Shown in pieces: positions 16,673 through 26,672 of a stretch of 64,000 nucleotides of DNA. A model generated the notes under the pieces. The model ran no database searches and was not told the origin of the DNA. It worked only from the letters and a program-made list of their open reading frames with translations. The position numbers were made by a program, and so were the translations under genes. This DNA comes from Candidatus Magnetominusculus xianensis. Lineage in GTDB: Bacteria; Nitrospirota; Thermodesulfovibrionia; Thermodesulfovibrionales; Magnetobacteriaceae. Location of the stretch: assembly GCA_001541255.1 (NCBI GenBank), contig LNQR01000056.1, positions 1 to 64,000 on the forward strand, given 5' to 3'. The number at the start of each line of letters is the position of its first letter. The first letter of the stretch is position 1.

Positions 16673-18111
16673 AAATTGATACCACTACGTATGAAACGGT
16701 CATAGGGCTTGAGATTCATGCCCAGATGAAGACACAATCAAAGATGTTCTGCGGCTGCCCGACACAATTCGGGGCAGACCCCAATACGCAGACCTGCCCA
16801 GTATGTATAGGGATGCCCGGAGTACTGCCGGTTATAAACAAACTGGCACTTGAGTTTACTATAAAAACGGGGCTTGCCCTGGGGTGCCGCATATCGCCGT
16901 TTAGTCGCTTTGCCCGCAAGAACTATTTTTATCCTGATTTGCCCAAGGGCTATCAGATAAGCCAGTATGAGCTTCCAATCTGTGAAGGCGGCTTTGTTAT
17001 GCTCAATGTAGACGGTAATGTGAGGCGCATCAATCTGACAAGGATTCACATGGAAGAGGACGCGGGGAAAAACATCCACGAGGGGGCGGGCAGCTTTAGC
17101 TTTGTTGACCTGAACCGCGCCGGGGTGCCGCTGATGGAGATAGTGTCAGAGCCAGACATCAGGACGCCAAAAGAGGCGGCTGCATATGTGCGAAAACTCA
17201 GGACGATACTAAGATACCTCGATGTTTGTGACGGCAATATGGAGGAAGGCTCTCTGCGCTGCGATGCCAATATCTCAATCAGGCCGCAGGGCACAGAGGC
17301 GCTTGGCGTAAAGACAGAGATAAAAAATATCAACTCCTTTAAGTTCATAGAAAAGGCACTTGAGTACGAGATAGAACGCCAGAGGCACGTACTTAGTGAA
17401 GGTGGGCGCATTATTCAGGAAACACGGCTCTGGAATACATCGGCGGGCATTACAGAGTCCATGCGCTCAAAAGAAGAGGCGCACGACTACAGATATTTCC
17501 CTGAGCCTGACCTCGTACCACTGATTGTAGATGAGTCATGGACAGCAGAGATAAGAAAAGAAATACCGGAGCTGCCCGATGACAAGATTCTAAAATTCAC
17601 AGGCGAATATAAACTACCCGCCTATGACGCCGACTTGCTGGCATCTGAAAAACAAACGGCACAGTGGTTTGAAGAGGCTGTCAGCCTGGGCGCTAACGCC
17701 AAAGACGTCAGCAACTGGATGATGGGCGAGCTGATGAGACTGTTAAACGAAAAGGCTGTATCTATTGAAAAATCCACGCTCAAACCTGCACATCTTTGTG
17801 AGCTGATAAAACTGGTATCAGACGGTACGATAAATTTAAAAACCGCAAAGACCGTCTTTGAGGACATGTTTAATACAGGTAAGACGGCAGCAGCACTGGT
17901 AAAGGAAAAAGGCCTCGTGCAGATTTCTGATGTCGGCGAACTTGAAAAGACCGTTGCGGCAGTCATTGCAGAAAACCCCGGGGAGATGTCAAGGTACAAG
18001 GCCGGTGAGACAAAGCTGACAGGGTTTTTCGTTGGCGAGGTGATGAAAAAGACAAAGGGAAAGGCTAATCCAAAGGCCGTCAACGAGATATTAAGAAGGT
18101 TAATGGGATGA
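16669..18111 (+). CDS. gatB: aspartyl/glutamyl-tRNA amidotransferase subunit B
   Basis: The 480-residue protein matches full-length GatB: the N-terminal signature [13 protein letters not shown], zinc-binding cysteines in MFCGCPTQF and QTCPVC, the kinase-like cradle with [10 protein letters not shown] and [15 protein letters not shown], and the C-terminal YqeY-like tail domain (about 330-480). It phosphorylates and amidates misacylated Glu/Asp-tRNA using ammonia channelled from GatA. Its start codon overlaps the gatA stop, so synthesis of the two subunits is coupled. Confidence 0.97.
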   Translation: MKIDTTTYETVIGLEIHAQMKTQSKMFCGCPTQFGADPNTQTCPVCIGMPGVLPVINKLALEFTIKTGLALGCRISPFSRFARKNYFYPDLPKGYQISQYELPICEGGFVMLNVDGNVRRINLTRIHMEEDAGKNIHEGAGSFSFVDLNRAGVPLMEIVSEPDIRTPKEAAAYVRKLRTILRYLDVCDGNMEEGSLRCDANISIRPQGTEALGVKTEIKNINSFKFIEKALEYEIERQRHVLSEGGRIIQETRLWNTSAGITESMRSKEEAHDYRYFPEPDLVPLIVDESWTAEIRKEIPELPDDKILKFTGEYKLPAYDADLLASEKQTAQWFEEAVSLGANAKDVSNWMMGELMRLLNEKAVSIEKSTLKPAHLCELIKLVSDGTINLKTAKTVFEDMFNTGKTAAALVKEKGLVQISDVGELEKTVAAVIAENPGEMSRYKAGETKLTGFFVGEVMKKTKGKANPKAVNEILRRLMG

Positions 18112-18674
18112 TTGATGTTATTAATTATAACAGTGGAGAATTACTTGATATAGTTACACCGGAAGGTGAGATTATCGGGCAGGCCAGACGAAGCGAGGCA
18201 CACGGCAATAATAAATTGCTCCATCGCGTAGTACATGTGTTCGTATTTGATACTGGGGGAAGGCTCCTGCTTCAGAAGCGTTCGATGAAAAAGGATGTAG
18301 CCCCTGGCAAGTGGGATACCTCTGTCGGCGGACACGTTGACCAGGGGGAGACTATTGAATCGGCAGTACTGCGGGAGATGGAGGAGGAACTGGGTATCAC
18401 AATGCCAGTTCCAGAGTGGGGAAGCGAGGGGCCGCCTTGCAGCTGTGCAGCGCCGCGCTTCATGTATAAGTATATTCACTCAAACAATATCGAATCTGAG
18501 CTTGTGCATTCATACTCCTACATACACAACGCTGAGATTAGATTTAACACTGAGGAGATAGACGCAGTCCGGTTCTGGGAACTGTCAGAGATAAAAGAGA
18601 CACTTGGCAAAGGCATACTAAGCGATAACTTTGAACACGAGTTCGCTAATTATCTAAGCTGGTCAGGGAAATAA
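18108..18674 (+). CDS. NUDIX hydrolase (IDI/YfcD-like)
   Basis: The 188-residue protein has an intact NUDIX box starting at GGHVDQGETIESAV and ending REMEEELGI. The preceding strand KWDTSVGGH and N-terminus (GEIIGQARRSEAH) resemble the YfcD/isopentenyl-diphosphate-isomerase-like branch. These enzymes hydrolyse nucleoside diphosphate-linked compounds; the substrate cannot be read from the sequence. It overlaps gatB by 4 nt (ATGA) and is probably co-transcribed with the amidotransferase genes. Confidence 0.85.
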   Translation: MIDVINYNSGELLDIVTPEGEIIGQARRSEAHGNNKLLHRVVHVFVFDTGGRLLLQKRSMKKDVAPGKWDTSVGGHVDQGETIESAVLREMEEELGITMPVPEWGSEGPPCSCAAPRFMYKYIHSNNIESELVHSYSYIHNAEIRFNTEEIDAVRFWELSEIKETLGKGILSDNFEHEFANYLSWSGK

Positions 18675-18681
18675 CCTCCAG

Positions 18682-19710
18682 ATGCGAAGACTGCTTGTCC
18701 TGTGTGCTGTGCTCATCTGCCTTTACCTCTTGCACTATCGTGGCAAGGACAAGGCGCCCGAAGATACCCCAAATGAGCAGCCCTCTCAGGTGCAGCAGCA
18801 GCCGCCCCCGACACAACAACAACGCCCGCCCCAGCTCATCTCAAACTTAAGTGACTCAACACTCGACAAACTAAGACAACAGCAGTTGGCACAGATTAAC
18901 AAGTCCCGAACCTCTCACGGTCTGTCGTCTGTTAGTCTTGATGACAAGGCATCAAAGGCAGCCCAACGCCACTGTGAGGCAATGGTTGCAGGGGATTTCT
19001 TTGGACATACCGGGCTGAACGGTGCACGCCCATTTCACCGTTATAATCTGGATGAGGGCGGCGATGGTCATGTCGCTGAGAACATCTGTCTCTTTAAGAG
19101 TTCTCAAGCCCATACCACCGACGATAAGACTATGGCTGAACTAGCAGCAAAGGGACACGGCATGTTCATGGCCGAGGTGCCGCCAGAGGACGGCCACCGT
19201 CAAAATATTCTTGAAAAATGGCACAACTACGTGGGGCTTGGCGTATCTGTCAAAGGCGGCAGCTATACGTACTGTGAAGAGTTTTTGGACAAATATATAG
19301 ATATATCAGGCCCGCTGTCAAAGACAATTCCATATGGGCAGAAAATCGAGTTCACCGGTGCAGTCATAAGCCCGGGTGAGTTTGGCCTATACATGATTGC
19401 CGTAACATATGACGCGGCGTTAGTCCCACCAGCAAAACCCCAACCCTCATCATACAAAGACGCTGGTGCGCAAAAGGCTGCCGTCCTGCCCCCCTGGGAT
19501 TTCAACAAAGACGGCAGGCGGTACGACAAAAGGAGCGGCAAATTTTCCATATCTATGAAAATGGAGAAAAAGGGATACTACTACGTTGTATTCTACTTAA
19601 AAGAAAACCCGTCGTCTATACCATATGAAGGCGCAAGGTCAAACTCATCAGCAGCCGTATCCACGAATGACGGCTTTGTCGGCGGCGCACAGGTTATCAG
19701 GGTAATTTAG
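18682..19710 (+). CDS. exported CAP/SCP-domain protein
   Basis: The 342-residue protein has an N-terminal signal/anchor (about 1-18), a Pro/Gln-rich linker (about 25-55) and a CAP (SCP/PR-1, CwlQ-like) domain at about 65-205. Recognisable elements are the helix HCEAMVAGDFFGHTG, AENIC and the GHRQNILEKWHNYVGLG strand-turn. A C-terminal beta-rich region of about 130 residues follows. Bacterial CAP proteins are secreted or periplasmic and of mostly unknown activity. It follows the NUDIX gene by 7 nt. Confidence 0.8.
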   Translation: MRRLLVLCAVLICLYLLHYRGKDKAPEDTPNEQPSQVQQQPPPTQQQRPPQLISNLSDSTLDKLRQQQLAQINKSRTSHGLSSVSLDDKASKAAQRHCEAMVAGDFFGHTGLNGARPFHRYNLDEGGDGHVAENICLFKSSQAHTTDDKTMAELAAKGHGMFMAEVPPEDGHRQNILEKWHNYVGLGVSVKGGSYTYCEEFLDKYIDISGPLSKTIPYGQKIEFTGAVISPGEFGLYMIAVTYDAALVPPAKPQPSSYKDAGAQKAAVLPPWDFNKDGRRYDKRSGKFSISMKMEKKGYYYVVFYLKENPSSIPYEGARSNSSAAVSTNDGFVGGAQVIRVI

Positions 19711-19786
19711 GGCTCGTAATACAATAATGTTAGCATCCTATTTATTATGATACACTCAAAATTATTCAAACAATAGAGGAGGTTTC

Positions 19787-20725
19787 ATGATATACTTTAT
19801 TGATGAAAGCGGTACCGATGACGATTCATCTCGTATGGTGTTAGCAGCTATTGCTATATCTGAAGATAAGTTATGGGATTTTATTGTAGAAATAATTAGC
19901 CATAAAAAAGATATATTAGGTATGACAACGTTAAACGAGTGGGAACCAAAAGGAAATAACCTTTTAAAGCCAAAAAAGTTCAAGCTGGCAAAACAATGAG
20001 ACAATATTGATGATGCGTTGCGTATAAGCTTATTGAAGAGTGGTTATGAGAAAAATAAGCTTAAATCGCCAACTCCTCTTTCAAGAAATGAGCTGACAGC
20101 AATAGGCCAGGCCTCTCTTTTATATGTTAAAAAAGTATTGGATACTTGTAAAAGTTTTGATATTAAAGTATTTGCTTCTATAGTTCCTAAGACTGTTAAA
20201 CATACACAAGGGACATTACTAAGAAAAGACTATTCTTATCTATTTCAAAGATTTAATTTATACCTTAATGAAAAAAATGAAAAAGGAATCATTGTTTTTG
20301 ATATGATTGAGAATCAACAGCATAAAAGGTTAATTGGTAATATGAGAAGATATTTTACAGAAACATATAGTGGGCAACGTAGAAGTCGGAATATAATTCC
20401 TGAACCTTTCTTTGTATCTTCTGACCTTACAACTGCGACTCAGGTAGTTGATATAATTGCATACATACTAAATAAAGGTTTAAACAAAAGAAAAACAGAA
20501 CATTTAATAAGAAAAAAAGAATCTCCCTCTCAAAATATTTATTTATATTTACCGGAGACAACACGAGAAGAATTACATGATTTTGGAGACAAAGTGTTAG
20601 CGCTTCAGTTTGAATGTACTGCGCCTGATAGTAAAAAACAACAAAGAAAACATAATGGCATAATATACATGCCAGACCTTAGCACCAGATACGAAAAAAA
20701 GGGACTAAACGCTGACGACATATAA
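19787..20725 (+). pseudogene. DUF3800 protein interrupted by an in-frame TGA
   Basis: One continuous reading frame encodes a DUF3800 (RNase-H-like) protein of about 312 residues. It runs from YFIDESGT at the N-terminus, with the family's conserved acidic residues, to TQVVDIIAYILN near the C-terminus. A single TGA at 19997-19999 interrupts it after residue 70 (LAKQ-stop-DNIDDALRISLLKSG). The two sides are in the same frame, so a point change (for example CGA to TGA) or a read error explains it. A strong Shine-Dalgarno (GAGGAGGT) remains. The gene is markedly AT-richer than its neighbours, suggesting acquisition. DUF3800 genes are common in mobile and defence contexts. Confidence 0.8.
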
Positions 20726-20891
20726 AAAAAGACTACGCTATTACTCTTTCGAGCCGGATTCCCGTATATAGCGAAGCCTCCGATTATTTATAACAGTTTT
20801 TATTAGATAATGTCAATATAATTTTTTGTGGACTAAAAAATATTTTACAATACAACACCTACCTCTAAACCATGATATTTGGATAAAACGA

Positions 20892-21001
20892 TGGGGCTTA
20901 CATCTGCATTTTAGCTTGAACAGCTGGAATCATCCTGAGCCTGTCGAAGAATGACAGCAAATTTCATGGTTATAATGGTCATAAGTGTAAGTCAAGCCCC
21001 A
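20892..21001. repeat. possible small inverted-repeat element
   Basis: An 8-bp inverted repeat (TGGGGCTT at 20892, AAGCCCCA at 20994) bounds about 110 bp. Inside lies the phrase CCTGAGCCTGTCGAAGAATG, a string I remember recurring in intergenic regions of many bacterial genomes. It abuts the stop codon of the MFS gene. It could be a REP/MITE-like unit or part of a terminator; the evidence is weak. Confidence 0.3.
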
Positions 21002-21003
21002 CA

Positions 21004-22548
21004 TTAATGAAGCGGTTGAGCCTTACTGCTGTCAGCTCCCCTGCCGCCTTTTCTTAGTATAAGCACCAGCGGCAATATACATAACATGATTATAAACGAC
21101 ACAAACGCCACATCGTTAAAAGAAAGCATGGCAGACTGCTTTAACAACTGGGCATACATCAACCCCTCAGCCGCTCGCGTTGAAAGATAATCTCCAATAT
21201 ATCCTTTAGATACAATGGCTTGTGATAGTTTTTGTGAAGCTATCTGGTAATTTAAATCAAACGGGTTCAAGTGTTCTACAAGCTGAACCTGCCGCACCTG
21301 TGCGCGGCTTACAAGCATAGTCGTGGCAAAGGCAATCCCCATGCTTCCACCAACGTTTCTCACAAGGTTATTAATACCGGCAGCGTTTCCAATCTCCTCT
21401 TTTTTAATGTGGGACATCGATATTGTCATAAGCGGGATCATCAAAAACCCCATCCCTACGCCAAGCAGCATTCGCGTTATGAGGACGCTCTGAAAGTCAC
21501 TGTAGAGATTCAGTTTTGATATAGTATATATGGCCAAAGCGCCCATAAGTATCCCAAAGGTAAGCGGATAGCGCGGGTCTGTCTTTTGAATCAGCACGCC
21601 TGTTACAGGCATCACTAAGACCGTCACTATGCCCCCAAGCCCGATGACCATTCCCGCAAGCGTAGCAGTATATCCCATCAGCGTTTGCAGATACAAGGGC
21701 AGCATAACTATGCTTGACATAAGATTGAAAAATGAGAAAAACATGACCACAGTACCAGCGCTAAACGACGGGTCTTTAAATATCCTCAGATTGACAACAG
21801 GCTGCTCTGAAAAAAACTCCACAATTACAAATAGCACCAGAGAAACCACTGCAACGACAAAAAAGCTCAGGATAAAATACGACGAAAACCAGTCCTCACG
21901 CTGACCCTTTTCAATTACCAGTTGGAGCGACCCCAACCCAACGATAAGCAGGGCAAGCCCAACATAATCTATCCTCATCTTTGTCTTTTGTACGTAAGGA
22001 GGGTCCTTGATAACTATCATATTCATAAAGATAGAGAATATCCCAATAGGAATGTTTATAAAGAATATCCACTGCCACGACCAGTTATCAGAAATCCAAC
22101 CGCCTAAAAGCGGGCCAATAATCGGCCCGAACAATATGCCAATCCCAAATACGGCCATCGCCATGCCGTGCTGCTTTTTTGGGAAACTCTCAAGCAAGAT
22201 GGCCTGCGACAGCGGCTGCAAGCCCCCGCCCCCTACCCCTTGCAAAATCCTGAAAAATATCAGGCTCTCAAGGCTCCATGCTATACCGCAAAGAAAAGAA
22301 CTCGCCGTAAACACCGCTATCGAGAGCATAAGATAGTTCTTCCTGCCAAGCAGCCTGCTCAACCATCCCGTCATCGGAATAACAATCGCGTTTGAAACAA
22401 GATAAGAGGTCAATATCCACGTTACCTCATCCACGCCCGCTGAGAATGTCCCCCTGATGTGGTCAAGGGACACCATTACGATTGTCGTGTCAACTATCTC
22501 AATAAACGTAGGCAGTATTACACTAAAGGCGATAAGCCACTTGTTCAT
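21004..22548 (-). CDS. DHA2-family (EmrB/QacA) MFS drug exporter
   Basis: The 514-residue protein has fourteen predicted membrane helices. It shows the DHA2 antiporter motifs: the loop motif GWLSRLLGRKN between helices 2 and 3, and motif C (GIGILFGPIIGPLLGGWI) in helix 5. Together with the HlyD adaptor 6 nt upstream and the TolC-like channel it would form an EmrAB-TolC-type pump that expels hydrophobic compounds or acids across both membranes. The substrate is unknown. Confidence 0.92.
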   Translation of the reverse strand: MNKWLIAFSVILPTFIEIVDTTIVMVSLDHIRGTFSAGVDEVTWILTSYLVSNAIVIPMTGWLSRLLGRKNYLMLSIAVFTASSFLCGIAWSLESLIFFRILQGVGGGGLQPLSQAILLESFPKKQHGMAMAVFGIGILFGPIIGPLLGGWISDNWSWQWIFFINIPIGIFSIFMNMIVIKDPPYVQKTKMRIDYVGLALLIVGLGSLQLVIEKGQREDWFSSYFILSFFVVAVVSLVLFVIVEFFSEQPVVNLRIFKDPSFSAGTVVMFFSFFNLMSSIVMLPLYLQTLMGYTATLAGMVIGLGGIVTVLVMPVTGVLIQKTDPRYPLTFGILMGALAIYTISKLNLYSDFQSVLITRMLLGVGMGFLMIPLMTISMSHIKKEEIGNAAGINNLVRNVGGSMGIAFATTMLVSRAQVRQVQLVEHLNPFDLNYQIASQKLSQAIVSKGYIGDYLSTRAAEGLMYAQLLKQSAMLSFNDVAFVSFIIMLCILPLVLILRKGGRGADSSKAQPLH

Positions 22549-22554
22549 AGGGTA

Positions 22555-23637
22555 TTATTCCACAAACACAGTAGGCACGACAGACATCCCCACCCTTAAG
22601 ACGTTTGCCTTTTCCGTAGTGTTGTCAAGGACGATTTTTACGGGTATGCGCTGGACTACCTTTACGTAGTGACCGCTGGCGTTTTCGGGGGGAAATAGGG
22701 AAAACACGGTACCGGTGCCGGACATGATGCTGTCAACCTTTGCAGAAAGTATCCTCCCAGGGTATGCATCTACCTTGATTTCAACGCGCTGACCGGGTCT
22801 GATTTTCGACAGTTGTGTCTCCTTGTAATTTGCTACTACCCATAGGTCATCAAGGGCTACAATTGCCATAAGCGGCTGCCCTGCCTGAATGCGGTTACCC
22901 ACTTCAACGCTCTTTTTGCTTACATTGCCGCTTGAGGCTGCGTATATTTTCGTATACCCAATGTTCAGATTGGCGGCTTCCAGCATCGCCTCTTTTTGTT
23001 TTATCGCGGCAAGCTGTGACACTCGCATTGAATCGGCCTGTTTTATAACGGAGCCCTGGGTAATGATTGAAAGTTCTACCTGTTTAAGCTGCTCTTGCGC
23101 AGACTTTTTAGCCGCAGTGTGGACGTTATAATTAGTTTGCGCCTTTTCGAGTTTCTCTTTTGATATTGCATCGTTTTTGAAAAGGCTTTCAGCGCGTTTG
23201 AGGTCAAGGAGCGCCTGAGCAAGGTTTGCATTAGCAAGCTCGACATTTGCCTTAGCTGCCGCGGTCTTGGCGTGGAATTCGTTAAGCGCCCGTGAGGCTG
23301 CCTCAAGGCGTGAGCCTGCTTCGTTGAGCCTCGATGTTTCAGCGCTCAGTGCGGCCTCTGCCTCTTTTACTCTTATGGCAAAGTCTGAAGGGTCAAGCTC
23401 GGCAAGCAGCTCTCCCTCTTTTACAAACTGATTGTCTTTTACATAGACGGCCTTTACCGTGCCCGCCACCTTAGCAGACACAGAGTAAATAGAACCCTCA
23501 ACAAATGCATCATCTGTTGAGATATGCACGGCCATATACTTAAAGTACGACAGTGTAATAAACGCCCCAATAATTATGACAACAACAAAGACCGCTATGG
23601 CGATTTTCTTTTTATGATTGTTTGAGTTATTTTCCAT
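22555..23637 (-). CDS. EmrA/HlyD-type membrane fusion protein
   Basis: The 360-residue adaptor has one N-terminal membrane helix (about 10-32), a split biotinyl-lipoyl-like barrel (AKVAGTVKAVYVKDNQFVKEGELLAELD near 50-77), a long alpha-helical hairpin (about 85-210) and a C-terminal beta-barrel. It bridges the inner-membrane MFS pump and the outer-membrane channel. It is the middle gene of the efflux operon, 25 nt after the TolC-like gene. Confidence 0.92.
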   Translation of the reverse strand: MENNSNNHKKKIAIAVFVVVIIIGAFITLSYFKYMAVHISTDDAFVEGSIYSVSAKVAGTVKAVYVKDNQFVKEGELLAELDPSDFAIRVKEAEAALSAETSRLNEAGSRLEAASRALNEFHAKTAAAKANVELANANLAQALLDLKRAESLFKNDAISKEKLEKAQTNYNVHTAAKKSAQEQLKQVELSIITQGSVIKQADSMRVSQLAAIKQKEAMLEAANLNIGYTKIYAASSGNVSKKSVEVGNRIQAGQPLMAIVALDDLWVVANYKETQLSKIRPGQRVEIKVDAYPGRILSAKVDSIMSGTGTVFSLFPPENASGHYVKVVQRIPVKIVLDNTTEKANVLRVGMSVVPTVFVE

Positions 23638-23662
23638 ATATCTCCGTAATTACATTTCAGTG

Positions 23663-24994
23663 TTACTTAAACTGTTCCTTTAAGTCTGCACCGCTTGAGT
23701 AGAGAAGCCCTGCATAGGCACGCCTCTGTTCGTAAAGTGCACTTAAGTAATTCACCTGCGTATGCGTTAAGAGCGTGATAGCATCCATAACGTCAGTGGC
23801 GGTGCCCTGTCCGTGTTCGTAGCGCGTTTTGTTTATTTTTAAGTTTTCCTCCGCCTGGGCAATTGAATCTTTTGCAACGAGGAGTTTCTCTGCGGCAATT
23901 TTCAGAGTCAGATAGTAGCGTTCAACCTCAAGCGCGATGTTGTCTATTAATTTTTTTCTCTCCTCTGATAGCCTTTCTTTCTTATATCTTAACTTTAATA
24001 AATCTGCCTTGGTAGAACCCCCACTAAAGAGATTTATCTTTGCACCAAGGACAACAGACCAGTTACCCTCATAGACCTGGTAGTCGTTCTCTATATAGTT
24101 ATAGCCGCCCTGGGCGTAAAACGTGGGGAGATATTCTGCATATTTTATCCTCTCCTGAAGTATCAATCTCTGAAGTTCGTGGTCAAGAATCTTTATCTCA
24201 GGACGCACCCTTTCTGCCAATTCCAGAAACTGTGAGATTTCAAGCTGTGCCGGGACTGCCTCAACCGGTTCAGCAATACGGACATCTGCCATCAACGGCC
24301 TGAGCAGTATATTGTTCAACTTAGATGCTGAAATCATACGAAGGTTTTTGACAGATAAGAGGCGCTGCTTCACATCAGCAAGGCGCACCTCGGCCTGCAG
24401 CAGGTCGTTTTTTGTTATAGCGCCATCCTTATATAGTTCATGTGCCACTTTAAGATGCAGCCCAATTCTCTTGATTTCTAATTGAGCTACTTCAATAAAT
24501 TTATCGTACTCAAGCACCTCATAGCATCCCAGAATGAACTCCAGGGCTGTCAGATTTTTTATTCGTTCATAGTCAAGCTTTGTGGCCTCAAGCGACTCAA
24601 GTGAAGCCTTATAGCTGCTGCTATTAGCGCCGAAATTAAAAAGTATATTTTTAATATTTACACCGTAAGCAATTGACGTTTGGTTAGCCATTGGTACACG
24701 CTGGGTACTAAACTTTACCATTGGCTTGTGTTGGAGAAAAGTCTCTGCAATTTCAGCATTTATCGTAGGAAAGAGTACAGCCATTGCAGCTTCTGCTTCT
24801 TTCTCTGATATATTTATGTTCTGGGCTGCAATCTTCATGACACGGCTTTCAGAAGTTGCAATAGCAAGTCCTTCAGAGATGGTTAAAACACTGCCCTCTG
24901 GCATCTCATCGGCATAGCCCCAAACACCAAATAAAACCACAATTGCCGCAGCAGCACAGCAGAGCCAGTTTAAACGAGGCAATATTTTCAGCAT
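23663..24994 (-). CDS. TolC-family outer-membrane efflux channel
   Basis: The 443-residue protein has a signal peptide (about 1-28) and two tandem OEP repeats of long coiled-coil helices and strands. Typical phrases are YKDGAITKNDLLQAEVRLADVKQ and YEHGQGTATDVMDAITLL, each at the helix-to-strand turn. It would form the trimeric outer-membrane duct of the pump made by the two following genes. It is the first gene of the operon and has a run of unrelated sequence upstream. Confidence 0.9.
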   Translation of the reverse strand: MLKILPRLNWLCCAAAAIVVLFGVWGYADEMPEGSVLTISEGLAIATSESRVMKIAAQNINISEKEAEAAMAVLFPTINAEIAETFLQHKPMVKFSTQRVPMANQTSIAYGVNIKNILFNFGANSSSYKASLESLEATKLDYERIKNLTALEFILGCYEVLEYDKFIEVAQLEIKRIGLHLKVAHELYKDGAITKNDLLQAEVRLADVKQRLLSVKNLRMISASKLNNILLRPLMADVRIAEPVEAVPAQLEISQFLELAERVRPEIKILDHELQRLILQERIKYAEYLPTFYAQGGYNYIENDYQVYEGNWSVVLGAKINLFSGGSTKADLLKLRYKKERLSEERKKLIDNIALEVERYYLTLKIAAEKLLVAKDSIAQAEENLKINKTRYEHGQGTATDVMDAITLLTHTQVNYLSALYEQRRAYAGLLYSSGADLKEQFK

Positions 24995-25067
24995 ATCTTC
25001 AGCACCACTATCATACCCAATCCCCCTGATTTGTGCAAGGGGAAGTATAGTTGGGAAAGCAGTGATG

Positions 25068-25523
25068 TCAATCTAAAAAAATCCCTGTTTTAATGGCTGC
25101 ACATGCCAGCGCGTCGGCACGTTCATTCTCTGGGTTGCCGTTGTGACCGCGTATCCAATTGAAAGTGACTATGTGTTCTTTACACAAGGCAGATAGTTTT
25201 TCCCACAAGTCTATGTTTTTAACCTTGGCCCTGGCACTGGTTATCCAGTTATTGGCCTGCCAGTTTTTAAGCCATCCCTTTGTCATAGCGTTTACGATCA
25301 ACTGTGAGTCTGTATAAACTGAGACCTCACATCTGGTCTTTAACTCACTTAATCCGGCGATAACTGCCGAAAGCTCCATACGGTTATTTGTAGTCAAGCG
25401 CGATGCCCCAGAGAGTTCCTTTCTTTTTGTGGCTGTCATCATGACAACACCATAGCCTCCTGGGCCTGGATTGCCGCTACATGCGCCGTCTGTATACATC
25501 GTAACTTTCGGGGGGGTACTCAA
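25068..25523 (-). CDS. rnhA: ribonuclease HI
   Basis: The 151-residue enzyme cleaves the RNA strand of RNA-DNA hybrids. All four carboxylates are visible: D12 (YTDGACSGNPGPGG), E50 (NNRMELSAV), D72 (VYTDSQLI) and the aspartate of NERADALA near 136, plus the RGHNGNP loop. Length is normal. The start overlaps the stop of the VWA gene by 4 nt, so it is translated from the same message as the AAA/VWA pair; no functional link is known. Confidence 0.95.
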   Translation of the reverse strand: MSTPPKVTMYTDGACSGNPGPGGYGVVMMTATKRKELSGASRLTTNNRMELSAVIAGLSELKTRCEVSVYTDSQLIVNAMTKGWLKNWQANNWITSARAKVKNIDLWEKLSALCKEHIVTFNWIRGHNGNPENERADALACAAIKTGIFLD

Positions 25524-26662
25524 TTTGCCACCGCCTCTATATCCATAAGTGCAACAGAAAGGCCGCCCGCATCAACCCTGACTAGTTCACCGCCCAGACT
25601 TTCGCATATGAGTCTGTTATATCTCTGATTGTTTGGATTAATCTCATAGCCCGGGACATGGACAAGGAGTATCTTTGTCTTTAGATGGAGACGGCGAAGC
25701 CTTTGAGCTGTTTTCAGCGTAACGGAGAGATATTTTGCGTCCTCGACACCGGCACGTTGCGGGTAGCCATCGGTAATAATATATAGTTCCTGATTGACAC
25801 TGCCTGTGCGCGAGAAATAGCTGTATACGAAATCAAGAAGTTCAGCCGTGTGGGTCATGCCCACAGGTTTTAATGTGAGGACATCAAGGGGGGCGATCTT
25901 CTCAATCTTTTCGTTAAAGGAGATGAACTCCACCTTATCGTCCTGGCTGTTGCGGTAATAGTGAAACGACAGGCAGGCCTTCTTTGCAAATTGCAGTTTA
26001 CCGCCCTGCTCCATCGATGTGCTTGAGTCGATGGCAACGAGGATGTCTGCCCTTTCCCTGGAGTGTCTCTTTAGATTTACCACATCATCTTCCCGAATAA
26101 TCACATCATCGTGGTGAACCTTTTGCCTTATAATACCGCGGCGCGTAGTTTCCGGTATGTGTATTGCAGCCATTGAGCGTGCCTTTTCTGTAAGAAATGA
26201 TTTCTTTTTGCGCTTTTGTGCCTTAGTTCTTTTTAACCCCTTTTTCATCTCGAAATAGTAGTTTTTCCCGACATAATGAAGGAGTTCCTTCTTTTTTATC
26301 TTTATCCTGCCCTCGGATTTATACGAAAATCTCACAAATACATCCCTAAAATAGTCGCTGAGTTGTTCGTCTGTGAGGTCTTTAAGGCATTCTAAATCGA
26401 CTAGATCACCGGGACTATTTTCAACCAGATAAAACGGGTCCTCAAAATCTTTGTTATCAAAAGGAAACACCGGCGGGTTAAACGGCACATAGAGGTTCTT
26501 CGGCGTAGGGTCAATTTTTGCCTTAGCCATGTCTATAAACTCCTCCTCGGAGTCAAATTCCTCATCGAGCATCATACCGAATATCGCAGGTGGCAGAAAG
26601 CAGCTCAACTTGTCATACTGAAACACGCCCGTACACCACGCCCTTATGTCAGTCATTAACAT
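25520..26662 (-). CDS. von Willebrand factor A domain protein (ChlD-like partner)
   Basis: The 380-residue protein has an acidic and lysine-rich N-terminal half and a C-terminal VWA domain (about 205-370) with an intact metal-ion-dependent adhesion site: DSSTS at 212-216, the threonine of PVGMTHT and the aspartate of IITDGYP. Paired with the AAA ATPase immediately upstream, it fits the MoxR/ChlI-VWA chaperone logic, in which the ATPase remodels or activates a client through the VWA protein. The client is unknown. The first Met codons (MLMTDI) leave the exact start open. Confidence 0.85.
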   Translation of the reverse strand: MLMTDIRAWCTGVFQYDKLSCFLPPAIFGMMLDEEFDSEEEFIDMAKAKIDPTPKNLYVPFNPPVFPFDNKDFEDPFYLVENSPGDLVDLECLKDLTDEQLSDYFRDVFVRFSYKSEGRIKIKKKELLHYVGKNYYFEMKKGLKRTKAQKRKKKSFLTEKARSMAAIHIPETTRRGIIRQKVHHDDVIIREDDVVNLKRHSRERADILVAIDSSTSMEQGGKLQFAKKACLSFHYYRNSQDDKVEFISFNEKIEKIAPLDVLTLKPVGMTHTAELLDFVYSYFSRTGSVNQELYIITDGYPQRAGVEDAKYLSVTLKTAQRLRRLHLKTKILLVHVPGYEINPNNQRYNRLICESLGGELVRVDAGGLSVALMDIEAVAN

Positions 26663-26672
26663 GGGGGCAGTC

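Noticed and set aside
19997..19999. TGA in the DUF3800 gene as selenocysteine
   Set aside because: The position is not a cysteine/redox site in this fold and no SECIS-like hairpin is evident right after it; nonsense mutation or read error is simpler.
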